From Metellina segmentata (lineage: Eukaryota > Arthropoda > Arachnida > Araneae > Tetragnathidae), in the NCBI GenBank assembly GCA_947359465.1, contig OX375879.1, positions 95,838,396-95,902,395 on the forward strand: a stretch of 64,000 nt of DNA, read 5' to 3'. Under the pieces are notes generated by a model. It saw nothing but the letters and a program-made list of their open reading frames with translations, was not told the DNA's origin and did no database searches. The number at the start of each line of letters is the position of its first letter. Positions within the stretch are counted from its first letter, which is position 1. The translations under genes and the position numbers were made by a program. This document shows positions 10,923 to 22,872 of the stretch, one piece after another.

Positions 10923-12063
10923 TTTATTTAAAAAAAAAAAAAAAAAAAAAAAGCGAATTTTCGACGCAAAGTCTCGCACTTAGTTTTCCTATGAATATGT
11001 TTTACTTGTGGCATTCTTGTATCTGGTTGCGATGTCTTCAAATTTCCTTATTAATATGAGAGGATGGTTAGTTAAATTGTTACGGCATTCGTGGTTAATC
11101 TATTTTAAGCAAACACATTGTTTTCTTGAGAATTCCATTCAGTGGCACGTGAAATAACGTAGCTTGTAAATGTGTAGAAATGTCATCAGTGTAGACAAAG
11201 CAAACTCAATCGATTGCAAATTTTCAAAAAACAAAAGGTCGATTTTACATGCGTTTTTAAAAAAGAAAATAATTTTGTTCGACGATATGTTTCACTTGTA
11301 TCTAAGTTACATAAGAACAGCTTCAATTTGTGTAAACAATGTCGACCTTCTGTCACTTAAGACAAAAAAAAATTGAATTTTTAAAATATCCCCAACTGTG
11401 ATATTATTCCAAGATTAGCATTCCCTATACTCCAACAGAAATTCAGCTTTAAATCGAATCCTTATGGTGCTTTTTTTTTTTTAATTCTGATTCGGTTTCT
11501 AAATGGTAACCACGTACTACTTAGAATGATAAATGTAGTTACTCGACTACAGCGTTCAATAACACCCATGAAACATGAAAAACAAATGTAAATTTAATTG
11601 CATTTTATCGTCTTGTAATAAAAATATATATCAAAATTTTGAAATATATTTCAGCTACAACGTGTGACTTTCCGATTCAATTTAACGTAACTCATCTTAT
11701 TATAAAGTGTTTTTTAACTTTACCGCTTACTAAAAAAAAGAAATTACACACATTACTCAGAAATGTTTTATTTTGTATATACTCCGCATTCTATATGTTG
11801 GTCGGAATATACATGCGAGTACACCACTAAATTAACCGTGTTTAGTGATATCTGTGTCTCTTGCAAAAATATAAAATATATTAAATTTAAAAATTTTATT
11901 TATTTAAAAAAAAAATTATTTTTTAACTTTTTTTTATAATATTAGAGAGACAAGCGCGATTCTTTCTTGGCACGATTCTTATACCTCGTTTCTTATATTC
12001 ACTTTCAATACAGTAACTGCTGTACCGGCCGTGTCAAAAGGTTAAGCCAATATAATAATACAT
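10923..12063. repeat. AT-rich stretch with a dispersed repeat
   Basis: About 11050-11240 resembles 61.66-61.82 kb (shared ttaaattgtt.cggcattcg, aatttccattcag.ggcac and gtgtagacaaa.caaactcaa). The family is unknown. No open frame with family resemblance is present. Confidence 0.5.
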
Positions 12064-12965
12064 TCTTCTTATATAAAAGGAAGTGTTTGTTTCTTGCACG
12101 CAAAGTCCTGACGAATCTAAGGCACTTACAGTAATGAGATTTGGCACACAGGTAGTCCAAATTTTTTGCAATTTTTGGGTCGCGGCGAATTTTAAAATTC
12201 AATCTAGAACATTTTTAAATGAATTTAGTGAAAATTGATTATTGTTTTGGTTTGGAATGTCAACAGCATAAAAGATCATATTCTAAATTTATATTTTCTG
12301 TTTCCGTTTTCATTTGACACCTAGAAATGATTTTCCAGCAGACTAAAAAAATAAAGTTTTAACTTCAGTTATGTAGTTCTTTTTTCTATTTCCTAGACCG
12401 TTAAAAATTCGGTAGAAATTGAAAGTAGAAAGATTGATGATATGAAAAAATCCAAAAGAAATGAAATGATTTTCCAGCAGACTAAAAAAATAAAGTTTTA
12501 ACTTCAGTTATGTAGTTCTTTTTTCTATTTCCTAGACCGTTAAAGATAGATTTAACACCAAATAGAAAATGTATACGCTTGATTTTCTTTTAATAAATAA
12601 TATTTCAGTTAAATATTTATATTTTCTTAAGAGATTGTGATGTCACGCCGAATTCATATTTGGTTTGAGAAGCAAACCAACACTACGTGCAACTCCACTG
12701 CTGTTATCCAATTTGCGATATAAACCATAGTTCATGATATTCATCGTTTGCTTCGCAAACCAATTTGGAATTAGAAGGGAATTCACTCCAATAGACTACG
12801 AATTTCCATTTGGTTTGCAAAGCAAACCAACACCACGGGCAACACCATTATGGCTGTTATCCAATAGGCTTCGTAGCAATCACTGGGGTTAGCGAGCAGT
12901 GGTCACACCTGTCCCCACGAAAAGAATTGTCACGCATAAAGCCGTGCTGACCACGCAGTGTCTAG
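12064..12965 (+). mobile_element. Non-autonomous Helitron
   Basis: Starts near a TC (tcttcttatataaaaggaag) followed by tgtttgtttcttgcacgcaa and ends in CTAG after a small hairpin (ctgaccacgcag). The interior carries a tandem duplication of about 138 bases (12326-12463 and 12464-12545+) and repeated tttggtttgc-agcaaacca palindromes. Relatives lie at 30.6, 32.8 and 35.3 kb. Confidence 0.7.
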
Positions 12966-14047
12966 TTATACATACAATAAACATTGTAACTATGAAATAA
13001 ACAATCTAAAAACTCACATAATCATCTTTTTGCTTGTCCTGATGTAGTTACGTAATAGTAAAGTAGACGGGGCCGATAAAAAGTCAAGGAACTCTTGAAG
13101 GGGTTGACGATCAAAGAAGTTTGGCGACCCCCCTAAACCAAATGAGATAAGGAATCGAATCGAACCGATGTATCAATGTGGAATTGAATCGAACTTTTCG
13201 GCCCGAATGTAAATCGATTTGTCCACGAACATGCGCAGAACTGATCCAGTTTGAAACCATGTCCAGTTCGACTAGTGTGCTCGTCCGAGTACATTTGAAA
13301 GAAAGTTTTGGGAAGTTAATAAAAGTTCTACTGTCGATAAGATCAAAACAGATCAAAAGCCTTGCAGAGAAGACTTCAGGTTGCAGAGTGGATAAATGCG
13401 TGTGAACCTCTTAGAGGGTTAATGTAAAATTTAATGCGGAAAATGAGAAAAAGAAGTTTCTTGTAGTTAGTTAGGAAAAGTCTAGATCTCATCATAGAGA
13501 ATTTTAATAATCCCCTTAAAACATTGTTTGCGGCATAATTTCCATCCTGCCTCGTCATATTTTATAAGGAGTAGAATAAAGCTAGGTTAGTAAACCATTT
13601 CTTGGAAGTGGTTATAAAGAAGGGTGTGTTGAGAGAAATAATTAGGAAAGATGATAGGATGATTTTATCTCCTCAGACATTAAAACGTACTTGTTACTTA
13701 ATCAGACATATTCTCAGTCATCATTTTGCAATATTATGAATCGGTGGTTTCGTTTCTTTCGTGCGATAGATTGTTTTAACTCCCCCCCCCCCCGGAATGA
13801 GAGAATAGCACAATTCTCTCTCTCTCTCTCTCTCGAACAACTATTTCTTATGTCAGGTGAAACGGTAAATCAATCTAGCTTTTGAATGGATATGCGCATT
13901 TGACATTACATTTTTTTTGCGAACACTTACGAGTTTTATTGCACGTGTATCGAATATCTCCCAAACTCACCTTGTTATAAAATCTTTTCAATCCTTCATT
14001 TCGCTTTTTTCACACTTTTAATGAAACTTTTTCATTCAACCCTCCAA
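12966..14047. other. Intergenic stretch with microsatellites
   Basis: A C12 run at 13782-13793 and a (TC)n run at about 13815-13834. No recognised coding; the short frames at 13.1-13.4 kb have no family resemblance. Confidence 0.4.
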
Positions 14048-14437
14048 ATGGGATCAGAGCCAACGCATGTTCGTGGACGATTCTATTTTGGACCGCAGGT
14101 AGGTCGTTGTAGATATTAAACTCGTGAAAAGTGAATCGATTCTCCAATTCGATTAACTTTCGTAACTTGATTTGGAAATCGAATCACTTATCGAACAATA
14201 AATCTGCTTCAAAATCATTGAAGACACTAAAAAGTCCGACCAGACCAAGTAAATAAATAATCTCATAGTTGTAATACTGTAGAAACAAGTTACGAAAGTT
14301 AATCGAATTGAAGAATCGATTCACTTTTCACGAGTTTAATATCTACGTCAACATTCCTGCGGTCCAAAATAGAATCGTCCACGAACATGCTTCGACTCTG
14401 ATCCCATTCGGAGCCACTTCAGGAAAGACACGCTAGT
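14048..14437. mobile_element. Foldback MITE related to the nested element at 5.9-6.8 kb
   Basis: Arms of about 120-130 bases face each other: atgggatcagagcc, then gttcgtggacgattctatttt, then cgtgaaaagtgaatcgattc on the left; the complements run 14279-14405. The right edge ends gaaagacacgctagt like the element ending at 6849; a matching left edge is not visible. Confidence 0.7.
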
Positions 14438-14826
14438 GCTAGCACCCTAAGTGAGCGCTTCTCAGCAAGCATCCGAAATCCATCGATTGCAACTCCCTCA
14501 CGAAACGAAGATAACGCTCACGCGGGGAATTCAAACCACCCGCTCCCTGGCTCCAACAGTGATAACATCCAAAGAGTCAACAGATTCTTGAGTTATTCTC
14601 CACCCAATAGTGGATCTCAGTGGCCGAATCGGTGATGTCTCAGCCACCCACGCCACAAAACTCAGAAAACAATCCACAGTGTCTCGTCTTTCATCCCGAA
14701 AGACACTTATTTAAAAAATACGTACCATTTAATGCAACATAATTTTAAAATTGACTATTTTTTCACTTATAAAATACCCCCTTTATTTCTCAAGGATAGC
14801 TGTGTTAAACGTAATTCACTCTAGAT
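14438..14826. other. No feature seen
   Basis: Moderate GC content, no frame and no repeat recognised. Confidence 0.35.
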
Positions 14827-16620
14827 CAGTGTTTCCCAACGTGGACCCACGCCACATGGGGGGGGGGGCAATGCGAAAATGGACTCGTCCAGAGTTTGTT
14901 AACCGTATGGCGACTCACTGCACTGCCCTCTCAGTCTCTACTCGAGCTGGGGGTACACCGCCAGTATAAGTAACTTCTGTTCGCCCTGTTAGTAGTCGTG
15001 ATTTCATTGTTAGACGTTAGAGTTGAACTAATGGTTATACTGGGTCGGCACTAAGCATTTCCCGCTATTTGTACAGAATGGTTCGAAATGCTTAGTGCCG
15101 GGATCTCAGTTTCTGCAGTATTTCGCAGTAACGCTCAGCATTCACCGTTGGTGTTCATTTGAAAGAAGCGTCCGTTAAATTGTTGCAAAAGTCTCGTTGT
15201 TTAAAAAAATATTGTATAAATATAAGTGATATATAAATGGTATGTAAATTCAATTGGTAATTTTTAATGTGCCATACATATTTAAATATGCATTTTTAGT
15301 CTACGTTTACTCCAGTTCATATTTTGTTTTTAGTTTTTAATTGATTTTATATTTATTTCCTTCAGCCCATAGGGAAATGAGTGGTGCAAGCAAGAAAAAA
15401 AATTCGACAGTATTCGGAGGAATATTTAAAATGTGGTTTCATACCCACTGTCCACGATGAACGGTCTCTTTTTTTTATCTTTCATGCCAACAATGCTTGA
15501 CCAACGAATCAATGAAAAGAGGTCGTCTTGAGGCATATTTGAAGGCGAAACATAATGCTCATATTAATTCAGATTTGAATTACTTTCAAACTTTAAAGAA
15601 AAATTTTGAAAAAAGAGTAACATTAAAGTCTCTATTTACTGCTCATGATGCAACTATCAATTGTACTCTTGAGGCTAGTTATCAAATTTCATTACTCATC
15701 GCTAAATCTGGGAAAAGCCATACTATAGGGGAGAATTTAATCAAACCATCAATATCAGCATTTCTTAAAACGGTTCTGGAAAAAGATGACAAAGACGTTA
15801 AAGCTATGCCACTAAGTAACAATACTTTTAGCAGAAGAATAGACGAAATGAGTGAGGATATTGAAATACAACTTGTTGAAAATCTAAAAACAAGAAAATT
15901 CTTGGTGCAAATGGATGAATCAACTTTGAGAGACAGTGAGGCCGTAAATATAACTTACGTAAGATATATTGATGAAGGTGATTTTGCTGAAGAAATGTTG
16001 TTCTGCAAAATCATTAGAAAGCACCACTGCCTTTAAAGATATACATAGTAGGCTAAAACATTACTTAGATGTCAATAATATACCTATGAAAAATATAGAA
16101 ACTTGTGCTGCAGATGGTGCTCCTAATATGATGGGGTAGAAAAATGGTTGCTTAAAATTGATGAAAGATGATAATCTAAAAATGTTTCTTGTGAATTGTG
16201 TTATTCACTTGGAAAACCTGGTCGCTAAAAACATTTCGCCTGTTCTAAATATATGATGCACTAAATTTAGTTATAAAGTGTATCAATGCTATTAAAGCTA
16301 GTGCCAAATGTGAACGTCTCTTCAAGTTATTTTATGAATTATTATTTTATTTATGAATTATTATTATTATTTAATTATTATTATATTATTAATTATTTTA
16401 TTATTATTTATTTTATGAAGAAAAAATGAAGACCCTTGTGAGACGTATACTTCACACTGAAGTAAGATGGTTCTCGAAAGGGAACTGCTTGAAAAGATTT
16501 ATGGAACTATATGATATTCTTAGTGATTTTTTAAGCGACAAACCTGAAATGAAAAATTTGTTAACGGTCGATGGGGGTAAGGCATTTGTGAGTTATTTAG
16601 GCTTATAAGCAGTTTTTCTT
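14827..16620 (+). mobile_element. ZBED-type hAT transposon, right end missing
   Basis: Left terminus cagtgtttcccaacgtgg at 14827 is a typical hAT inverted end. It is followed by about 550 bases of leader and then a broken transposase. No matching right terminus is visible before 17.5 kb, so the 3' end is lost or rearranged. Confidence 0.65.
15377..16614 (+). pseudogene. Broken ZBED5/SCAND3-like hAT transposase
   Basis: Pieces in order: RQYSEEYLKCGFIPTVHDE and CQQCLTNESMKRGRLEAYL (zinc-finger region, split by frameshifts near 15400 and 15475); an intact 15497-16036 segment with LVQMDESTLRDSEAVNITYV; then ETCAADGAPNMMG followed by a stop, and VNCVIHLENLVAK (catalytic-core region); and 16426-16608 with LHTEVRWFSKGNCLKRF. 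These match the order of ZBED5-like domesticated transposases and their parent hAT elements. A TTA-rich microsatellite at about 16335-16420 interrupts the frame. Frameshifts, stops and the missing C-terminus show it is dead. Confidence 0.85.
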
Positions 16621-16626
16621 TGACCC

Positions 16627-16801
16627 TTAAACCCTCCAAGTGGTTTCGACGAGATATCTCGTCCATCAAAATCTAAGCAATTTTTGGAAATGACAAGATG
16701 TCTTGTCTTCGAGTGTTTTTTTTATGACGACGAGATTGAGATCTGGCCAGTTCTTTCCTAATAATGAGATACCTCGTCGAGACTTTCCCCAGGAGGGTTA
16801 A
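16627..16801. mobile_element. piggyBac-like MITE
   Basis: TTAA at 16627-16630 and 16798-16801 flank inverted ends (accctccaagtgg and its partner ccccaggagggt), with an inner inverted block ttcgacgagatatctcgt / gagatacctcgtcga. TTAA target sites and CCCT-type ends are diagnostic of piggyBac superfamily elements. It is 167 bases between the duplications, with no coding. Confidence 0.75.
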
Positions 16802-17570
16802 ACTCTTTGTTTCAAAGGTAGTTGATTTAATTAATTGGTATTAATTAATTAGTCTTGTTCTAATTAATCTCATGCGAAGTAAAAGTGTCTACGATGCTGT
16901 GGACTTGGAAAGGAATGTGATTTTATGAGCATTCTTTCACGTTGGGCTGAGGAAAAATATCCACGGTGGTCGATATCCATGCTTTTGCGTGTGGCAACCT
17001 TCTTCTAATGCGCTTTCACAATCGACTCACCCAAGGTCGACTGCCTTCTCGTGGAAGCCTTATTTTCGACGCACTATTGTTTGGTGTAGGTTTTATGCGT
17101 AAGAAAAACTCTCCTTTAAATAAAACCTATCACTTTCTTTACACGAAAGCACAACCCGACTGGGGTTTCACCAGAAGAACATATCAGTTTTATAGCAAAC
17201 TGTCTAATTCAGAAATACAAACTTAGAATAACAGATCCCATACGGCACATTTGCCGATGCACATTGGGACAAATAGCCACTATCCACTTAGTAGATAAAT
17301 ATGTGAATAGGACTTCGCTAACTGACTTATTTCTGTTGTTATTGTGACATTATTGTCGTAGATGGTTGCACACAATATTTTTAGTTGCTGTGAACTTTGT
17401 AAGCGTTCTACTTTTGCACAATAAAGTACTTGCTACAATTTTTTAACTTAAGAGTCAGTATCGTTGACAGAATTTAGTATCCGGTAAAGCCAAATAGAGA
17501 AATGTATGTTTTTCGCCAAATGAAAATCTTTGAACAGATTTTTAAGGTTTAGTAAGTTACAACAGTTAAG
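16802..17570. other. No gene recognised
   Basis: AT-rich, with a short frame at 16966-17226 that has no family resemblance. Confidence 0.35.
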
Positions 17571-18011
17571 GGTTTAGTAAGACCACATCTAGAATATGCT
17601 GTACAATTCTGGGCTCCATATATGAGAAAGGACATAGAATTAATTGAAAGGGTTCAGCACAGAGCTACAAAAATAATGAAGGGGCTAGCAAATTTCGACT
17701 ATAATGAACGTTTAAATAAGCTAAACATGTATACACTGGAAAGTAGAAGAAGGAGTGGGGATTTGATTCAGCTTTTCAAGTTTGTAAAACAAGGGGACAC
17801 AGAGTGCTTAAATTTCAATAGGGATAACAGAACAAGGGGCCATGGGTATAAATTGAATAAGACACATTTTAATTGGGATTTAAGGAAAAACTACTACTTT
17901 AATAGGGTAATAGACAGTTGGAACGCGTTGCCAGAAAATATAGTTAATTCAAAGGGAGTGTACGAATTTAAGATACAATTGGATAGTCAGTGGGAATTGG
18001 GGAATTCATAA
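17571..18011 (+). pseudogene. LINE (CR1/Jockey-like) reverse transcriptase C-terminal end, 5'-truncated
   Basis: The frame is open from GLVRPHLEYAVQFWAPYM through LIERVQHRATKIMKGL, RLNKLNMYTLESRRRSGDLI and RVIDSWNALPENIV to a stop at 18009-18011. This is the conserved tail of non-LTR reverse transcriptases of the CR1/Jockey groups (RPxLEYAxxxWxP...LExVQxRxxK...LxxRRxxxDL...FxxRxxxxWNxLP), C-terminal to the catalytic domain. Everything upstream, including the catalytic YADD motif, is missing, as expected for a 5'-truncated insertion. The surviving 147 codons are undamaged, which suggests moderate age. Confidence 0.85.
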
Positions 18012-18039
18012 ACAAAGGACCAGCCTTGTTGGGCTTGAG

Positions 18040-19829
18040 CTTGTAGCTGATCGTCAATATTTGTATGTCATTGAAAGTTCTTTTTACTTGATATTTCACC
18101 ACAAGATTGATTTTAAAAGGATTACATCAAGGAGATTACAAAACTGACCCATCTCAGTCGATTGTCGTGCAGAAATAATTTTTAAATGGTTTAGTTCACA
18201 TAATATTTATGACAGTGAAATAATAATAAATGAATATTCAAATCTTATTCTCTAACTTCATAACTTTAAATTCTCTGTTACCTTTGAAGCGTTGACGAAG
18301 GTATGTGAGATGGATATGTAAGTGCGAAAAAAGCAATTAATAAATTTGTTTTCAAAATAAATAAACAAATTAATATATTCACCATAAAGTTGAATAGTTC
18401 CTTGTAAATATCAATAGTTTTTAACTATTTTGTATTCATCTGTTATTTTACATTAATGTAAAGGAAGTATTTCATACGTTTGCATAGTACAAAGTTATTC
18501 CATATATTTTTTTACTAGTAAAATTATATAAAAATAAAATACACTTTTAGAGAGATTCATTAGGTCTTCCTATTCAATACCATTCTATCAAATCAAGTTC
18601 TAACGATTTTTGCTTTGTTAATATGACTTTTAAAAAATGTTTGAAAACTTATCTATTCAAAAGAGAATTTGATTTAATTTTTATTGTGGTATGACGGGCT
18701 TGATTAATTAATTAAAAAAAACACCCCATTTTTGGCAATCTTAAAACCGTGTTCAATATTAATTCGCCTTCCGTTTACCCTATATATTGTAGAAACAAAA
18801 TTGAATAAAAGAACATAGCCAATAAACGTGTAATTGTAAATACACTTAAAATTTCCATAAAAATATTTCTAACTAAATTTGATTAAAGCGATTACGTCGT
18901 TTCCATACTATTCTAAAAAAATTATACTTTTCAGTCCCATTATTTTATCAATTTCGTTTTGCAATTTTCAAGTTTTTACTTATAAGGAGAAAACGAATTA
19001 TTTTTAAGCGATTGCTGCAATTTAAAATGTAATTTGAGTACTTTCCCATCCGGAGGTTTCCAATTGAAGACTCAATCGAATTGGAAAGCATGATTGAAAA
19101 ATGACTTCCCTTTCATACATCAAATATGATTGTCGCGGTGAATCATGTCCATAGAGATGGCTTTATTATTTCATACCGGGAAGTCCCCTTCGTATAAGTG
19201 ATTAAAACCCTTTAACAAAGCCGTCCTGGTGTACACTGCTGTGCAAGTCCACTAAAATTGATTAAACGGGAAAAGATACAAAGACATTTCTTCATTGAAA
19301 TTAAATTTTAAAATATACTGGCTAACCACTCGCATCGCTTATTTTTTCATATTTTCCAGTCGTCTTGTCATGTCAATAATCCCAGTCGCAGGATTATATT
19401 CAGTGTTCTGCAACACAACTCCAAGCTATTGCAATTGTGCTGAAGGTATTTTGTCTGAATTTTGAAAACTGCAGGAAAATCAAAAACAGACGTAAAACAC
19501 AATTATCGGCTAAATATATGTATTACATATTTATAGTAAAACATATTAATTAATTAACTTTATTTATTTAAAACCAAGGCATACTTTCAGAATTTGCAAT
19601 TCTGTCGATAACTTTTAAAGTTAAATATTGAGTGATTGACATAGAAAATGTGTTATTTATAAAGTGTTTGTGGTAATTTGGTCCAAACATAGAAACAAGG
19701 GATGCTTTTAATATTTTCCTTTCTGTTTTATGGAGAGGTGGTACACCATTTGAAAAAATAGACGCATATCAGTCGTTCCAGTGACTACATCATCTCCATC
19801 AACAACATTGGTTGCTTTGCTGGCAATTT
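18040..19829. other. AT-rich intergenic stretch
   Basis: No coding or recognised repeat apart from short AT tracts. Confidence 0.4.
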
Positions 19830-20006
19830 TATGGGCAACGCCGTGATGTCTGTTATCCAATGGTCTACTTATTCACATTTTGTTTGTGAAGCAAACCTAC
19901 ACCACGGTTAACGCCGCTATGGCTATTATCCAAAAGGCTACGAATTCCAATTTGGTTTGGGAAGCAAATTAAATGGGAATTCTTAGCAATCTCCGGGGGT
20001 AGCGAG
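19830..20006 (+). repeat. Helitron-related fragment with facing palindromes
   Basis: Shares gggcaacgccgtgatg, tttgtttgtgaagcaaacc, aattccaatttggtttg and the ccgggggtagcgagcagtggtcacacctgaccc block with the Helitrons at 12.1 and 31.2 kb. No CTAG end survives. Confidence 0.6.
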
Positions 20007-20280
20007 CAGTGGTCACACCTGACCCTATGAAAAGAACTGTCACGGGCAATAATCTTCTGGATATGTAAACAGAAGAGTGAAATCTCAGAATTATCATATC
20101 CATGTGTAGAACGCTGTTTTTTCGAGCTCACATGAAGAAACGTGGCAGTGGTCACACCTGACCCTATGAAAAGAACTGTCACGGGCAATAATCTTCTGGA
20201 TATGTAAACAGAAGAGTGAAATCTCAGAATTATCATGTCCATGCGTAGAACGCTGTTTTTTCGAGCTCACATGAAGAAAA
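20007..20280. repeat. Two-copy tandem repeat, period 139 bases
   Basis: cagtggtcacacctgaccctatg through gagctcacatgaagaaa appears twice in direct order (20007-20145 and 20146-20280) with only a few differences, so it is a recent duplication of the Helitron-related tail. Confidence 0.9.
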
Positions 20281-21226
20281 GGAAGACGAATTTCTTGAAA
20301 TATACTTTCTAAAGAAAACTTTTGAGTTGAAAGCTTTGTATTTTTGATAAAAAAAAGATAAAGGCAAGGGTGTTATATGTTTCCGTAATTCATTCGTGCT
20401 TTCAGAATTGGAAACATGAATTAAGTGGTACTACACTGTGGACAAATAACTTTTAAGATTACGCATGAACCTTTCATATTCCCAAGATATAATGCCAGAT
20501 GACTGGACACACTTCTCTGAAGAAATAGAGTGGAGTGGGTAGAAGAGAAGAAAATAAAGGTGTGGCAAGGAGTGCGCTTTGCACTGCAGAACATCTTAAC
20601 TTATGAGAAAAAAATCGGCTAAAATTTTGATAAAATTAAGGAAAAATTGTTATGCAAAGACTTTGTTCAGCGACATACGTCGCACTTTTAAGCACTTTCT
20701 GCTCCCAGGACAACAATTTTGACACGTTTCAATAGAAACTAAATATACCTTAATATTGGTCAATCATGAAACCATAACCTGTATTCGGATAATCAAGATC
20801 CACCCTTTGGTAGGTAGGTATTTTAATTAACGTCGCTATCCCCTATGGATACCAATAGTTGGATGAAACGACTTCATGGTCATACTGAGTATATATCGAT
20901 ATTTGTGGTGATTTATTTAGAAAATAAGTGTTAGTAACACTCAAGCGTCACTGTTCTGCTATAGCATTAGTTTTGAATATATGCTAACCGGCGGCTTTGT
21001 TATTCAATACCAGCAGTTTAAAATAAATATTTGTGAAGTTTTAAGTCTAATTTTTTTAAAAGCTTTATATCTATCCTTGCAATGTCTAAGGCAAAATTGC
21101 AGTTTTGATGACCATCTCTAGAAAAAATTTATCGTCTTACTTTTTCGTCCCGTTTTTGTCTCAAAGAAGCACGGCTTGCCTAAAAGAAAGAAGTACCTAC
21201 TCAGTTCGTTAGATTGGTATAGAAAA
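20281..21226. other. Intergenic stretch
   Basis: A short SINE family A tail fragment (taggtattttaattaacgtcg) at about 20815-20842; otherwise nothing recognised. Confidence 0.45.
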
Positions 21227-22872
21227 TCTATATAAATAAGAATGGAGTGTTTGTTTGTACATTCAATATTTTCGACGCATTTCAAGTTTTCTATCCGTTT
21301 TGGACCCTTCTGATGCCGAATCCGCCTTTTTCTCGTTTGGTGTCTGTCTGTCTGTCTGTATGTTGTGCCCTATACACGTCCACGCGGTTTAAGATATTTT
21401 CATGGAAATTTGCATACAGAGAGTACTTATCTTGATTTAGTGAGTGGAATTGGTTGCGAAAGTCTGTCTGTCCGTCTTTCTGTTCTATGCTCGATTTTGT
21501 GTTTGTGTGTTTGTGTAGACATCACATGAATTGTATTCCAGATATTTGACTGCATTGTATTTTATTTTATACATTATCTAATAATTTAGTGAATGCAATA
21601 TTAAACATTTCTTTATTGTTATATTTAGACGAGTTTCATGCTAAAACACCTGAGTAAGTATACTTAAATCAACCATAATTTGGTAGTTTTGGAAAAATTG
21701 GAATGTCTATTGAATATTACGATTAATTCGATTGCTTTACCAGTACTGCTGAAAAAGTAATTATTCTTCAAAAATTATTTTTTTTATGGAATTTCATTTC
21801 TGATACGTCATTTATTTCGAGTCTTATTTTTATTCTTTGCGCAATGAAAACGATTTCCGAAAATTTGGGACAGACGATATTTTTCAATGAAACGAGAATG
21901 AACACGATCGCGCGAGCAGTGATATTTTTTCTGGTTCTTTCGCTCTGAATTAGTTTCACATTTCTAAATTTTGTACACTTTTAGTTGTAAGTTGTGGCAA
22001 CTGTGCGAGATCAAGAGATAAAATTGAATCACAAATTAATATCTTTGGAACAATTTTTTACGACATCTTTTATTTTGTTTTACTTCGCTGTTTCCTGTTT
22101 TAAATATTTATTATTTTAATAAATGTGTTTTCCTTCTCATCACACCCAACAGCACCACAAAGTATTAGACTTGAAAATGTTAGGTAAGTCAGTATAAATT
22201 TTCAGTAAATTTTAAGTGTAGTTATGCCGTTATTTAAAGAATAATACCGTTATTTAAAGAATAATGCCGTTATTTAAAGAATAATGCCGTTATTTAAAGA
22301 ATAATGCCGTTATTTAAAGAATAATGCCGTTATTTAAAGAATAATGTCGTTATTGAAATAATAATAATGTTTAAAAATCCAAACTAGAACTTTTTCCAAC
22401 ATTAAAAAATTCGTTGTAGTAATGACAGGAGAAGATTGCAAAATTTCACAATGTCGCATACCGGAGGCAAGAGTGCCACAGGTAAAAAAATATTGTTTTG
22501 TTGACTATGAGTGCGAGAGCACTCGCCGTAAATCGTAATTTTAATTAATTGAGTTGCACATGAAAACAACTTAAGAAAGGGAATTCCAAATCTTCCTATA
22601 AATCGTCTTTTATAGTAGTAACCTTAGTATCACCTTTCGTCTTTTTGAGCTTTGTCATACAGCAATTGTGCGATGTATGTGAAAAGTATTACATGAATGG
22701 ATATGCATGTGTAGGATTTGTGTCCAAAGTAAGTTGTAGAAAATATAAAGATGGCGAAAGGTGTTAAAATAAATTTTTACTCTACAGAAAACGTAAGTCA
22801 TTATATATTTTGATTATCTCTTCAATCTAGAGTAAACGAATTCAAACCGAGTAAGGTCGGGTATTTTGCTAG
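21227..22872 (+). mobile_element. Non-autonomous Helitron, 1.65 kb, with internal minisatellite
   Basis: 5' end tctatataaataagaatgg followed by agtgtttgtttgt, and 3' end gtcgggtattttgctag. Both match widespread arthropod Helitron termini (TC start, CTAG end, inserted between A and T). The interior is AT-rich and noncoding, with tgtctgtctgtctg and tgtttgtgtgtttgtg runs near the 5' end and a 20-base minisatellite. Confidence 0.7.
22223..22352 (+). repeat. Minisatellite, 20-base unit, about six copies
   Basis: The unit gccgttatttaaagaataat is repeated almost perfectly, with one variant at the first copy (ataccg) and a decayed last copy (tcgttattgaaataataat). It has no spacers, so it is not a CRISPR array. 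Confidence 0.9.

Noticed and set aside
14827..16620. A domesticated ZBED5-like host gene
   Set aside because: Frameshifts, internal stops and a microsatellite in the frame, plus a transposon terminus upstream, show a dead hAT copy.
22223..22352. Regular short repeats resembling a CRISPR array
   Set aside because: The 20-base units are directly adjacent with no spacers, in a eukaryotic Helitron; it is a minisatellite.
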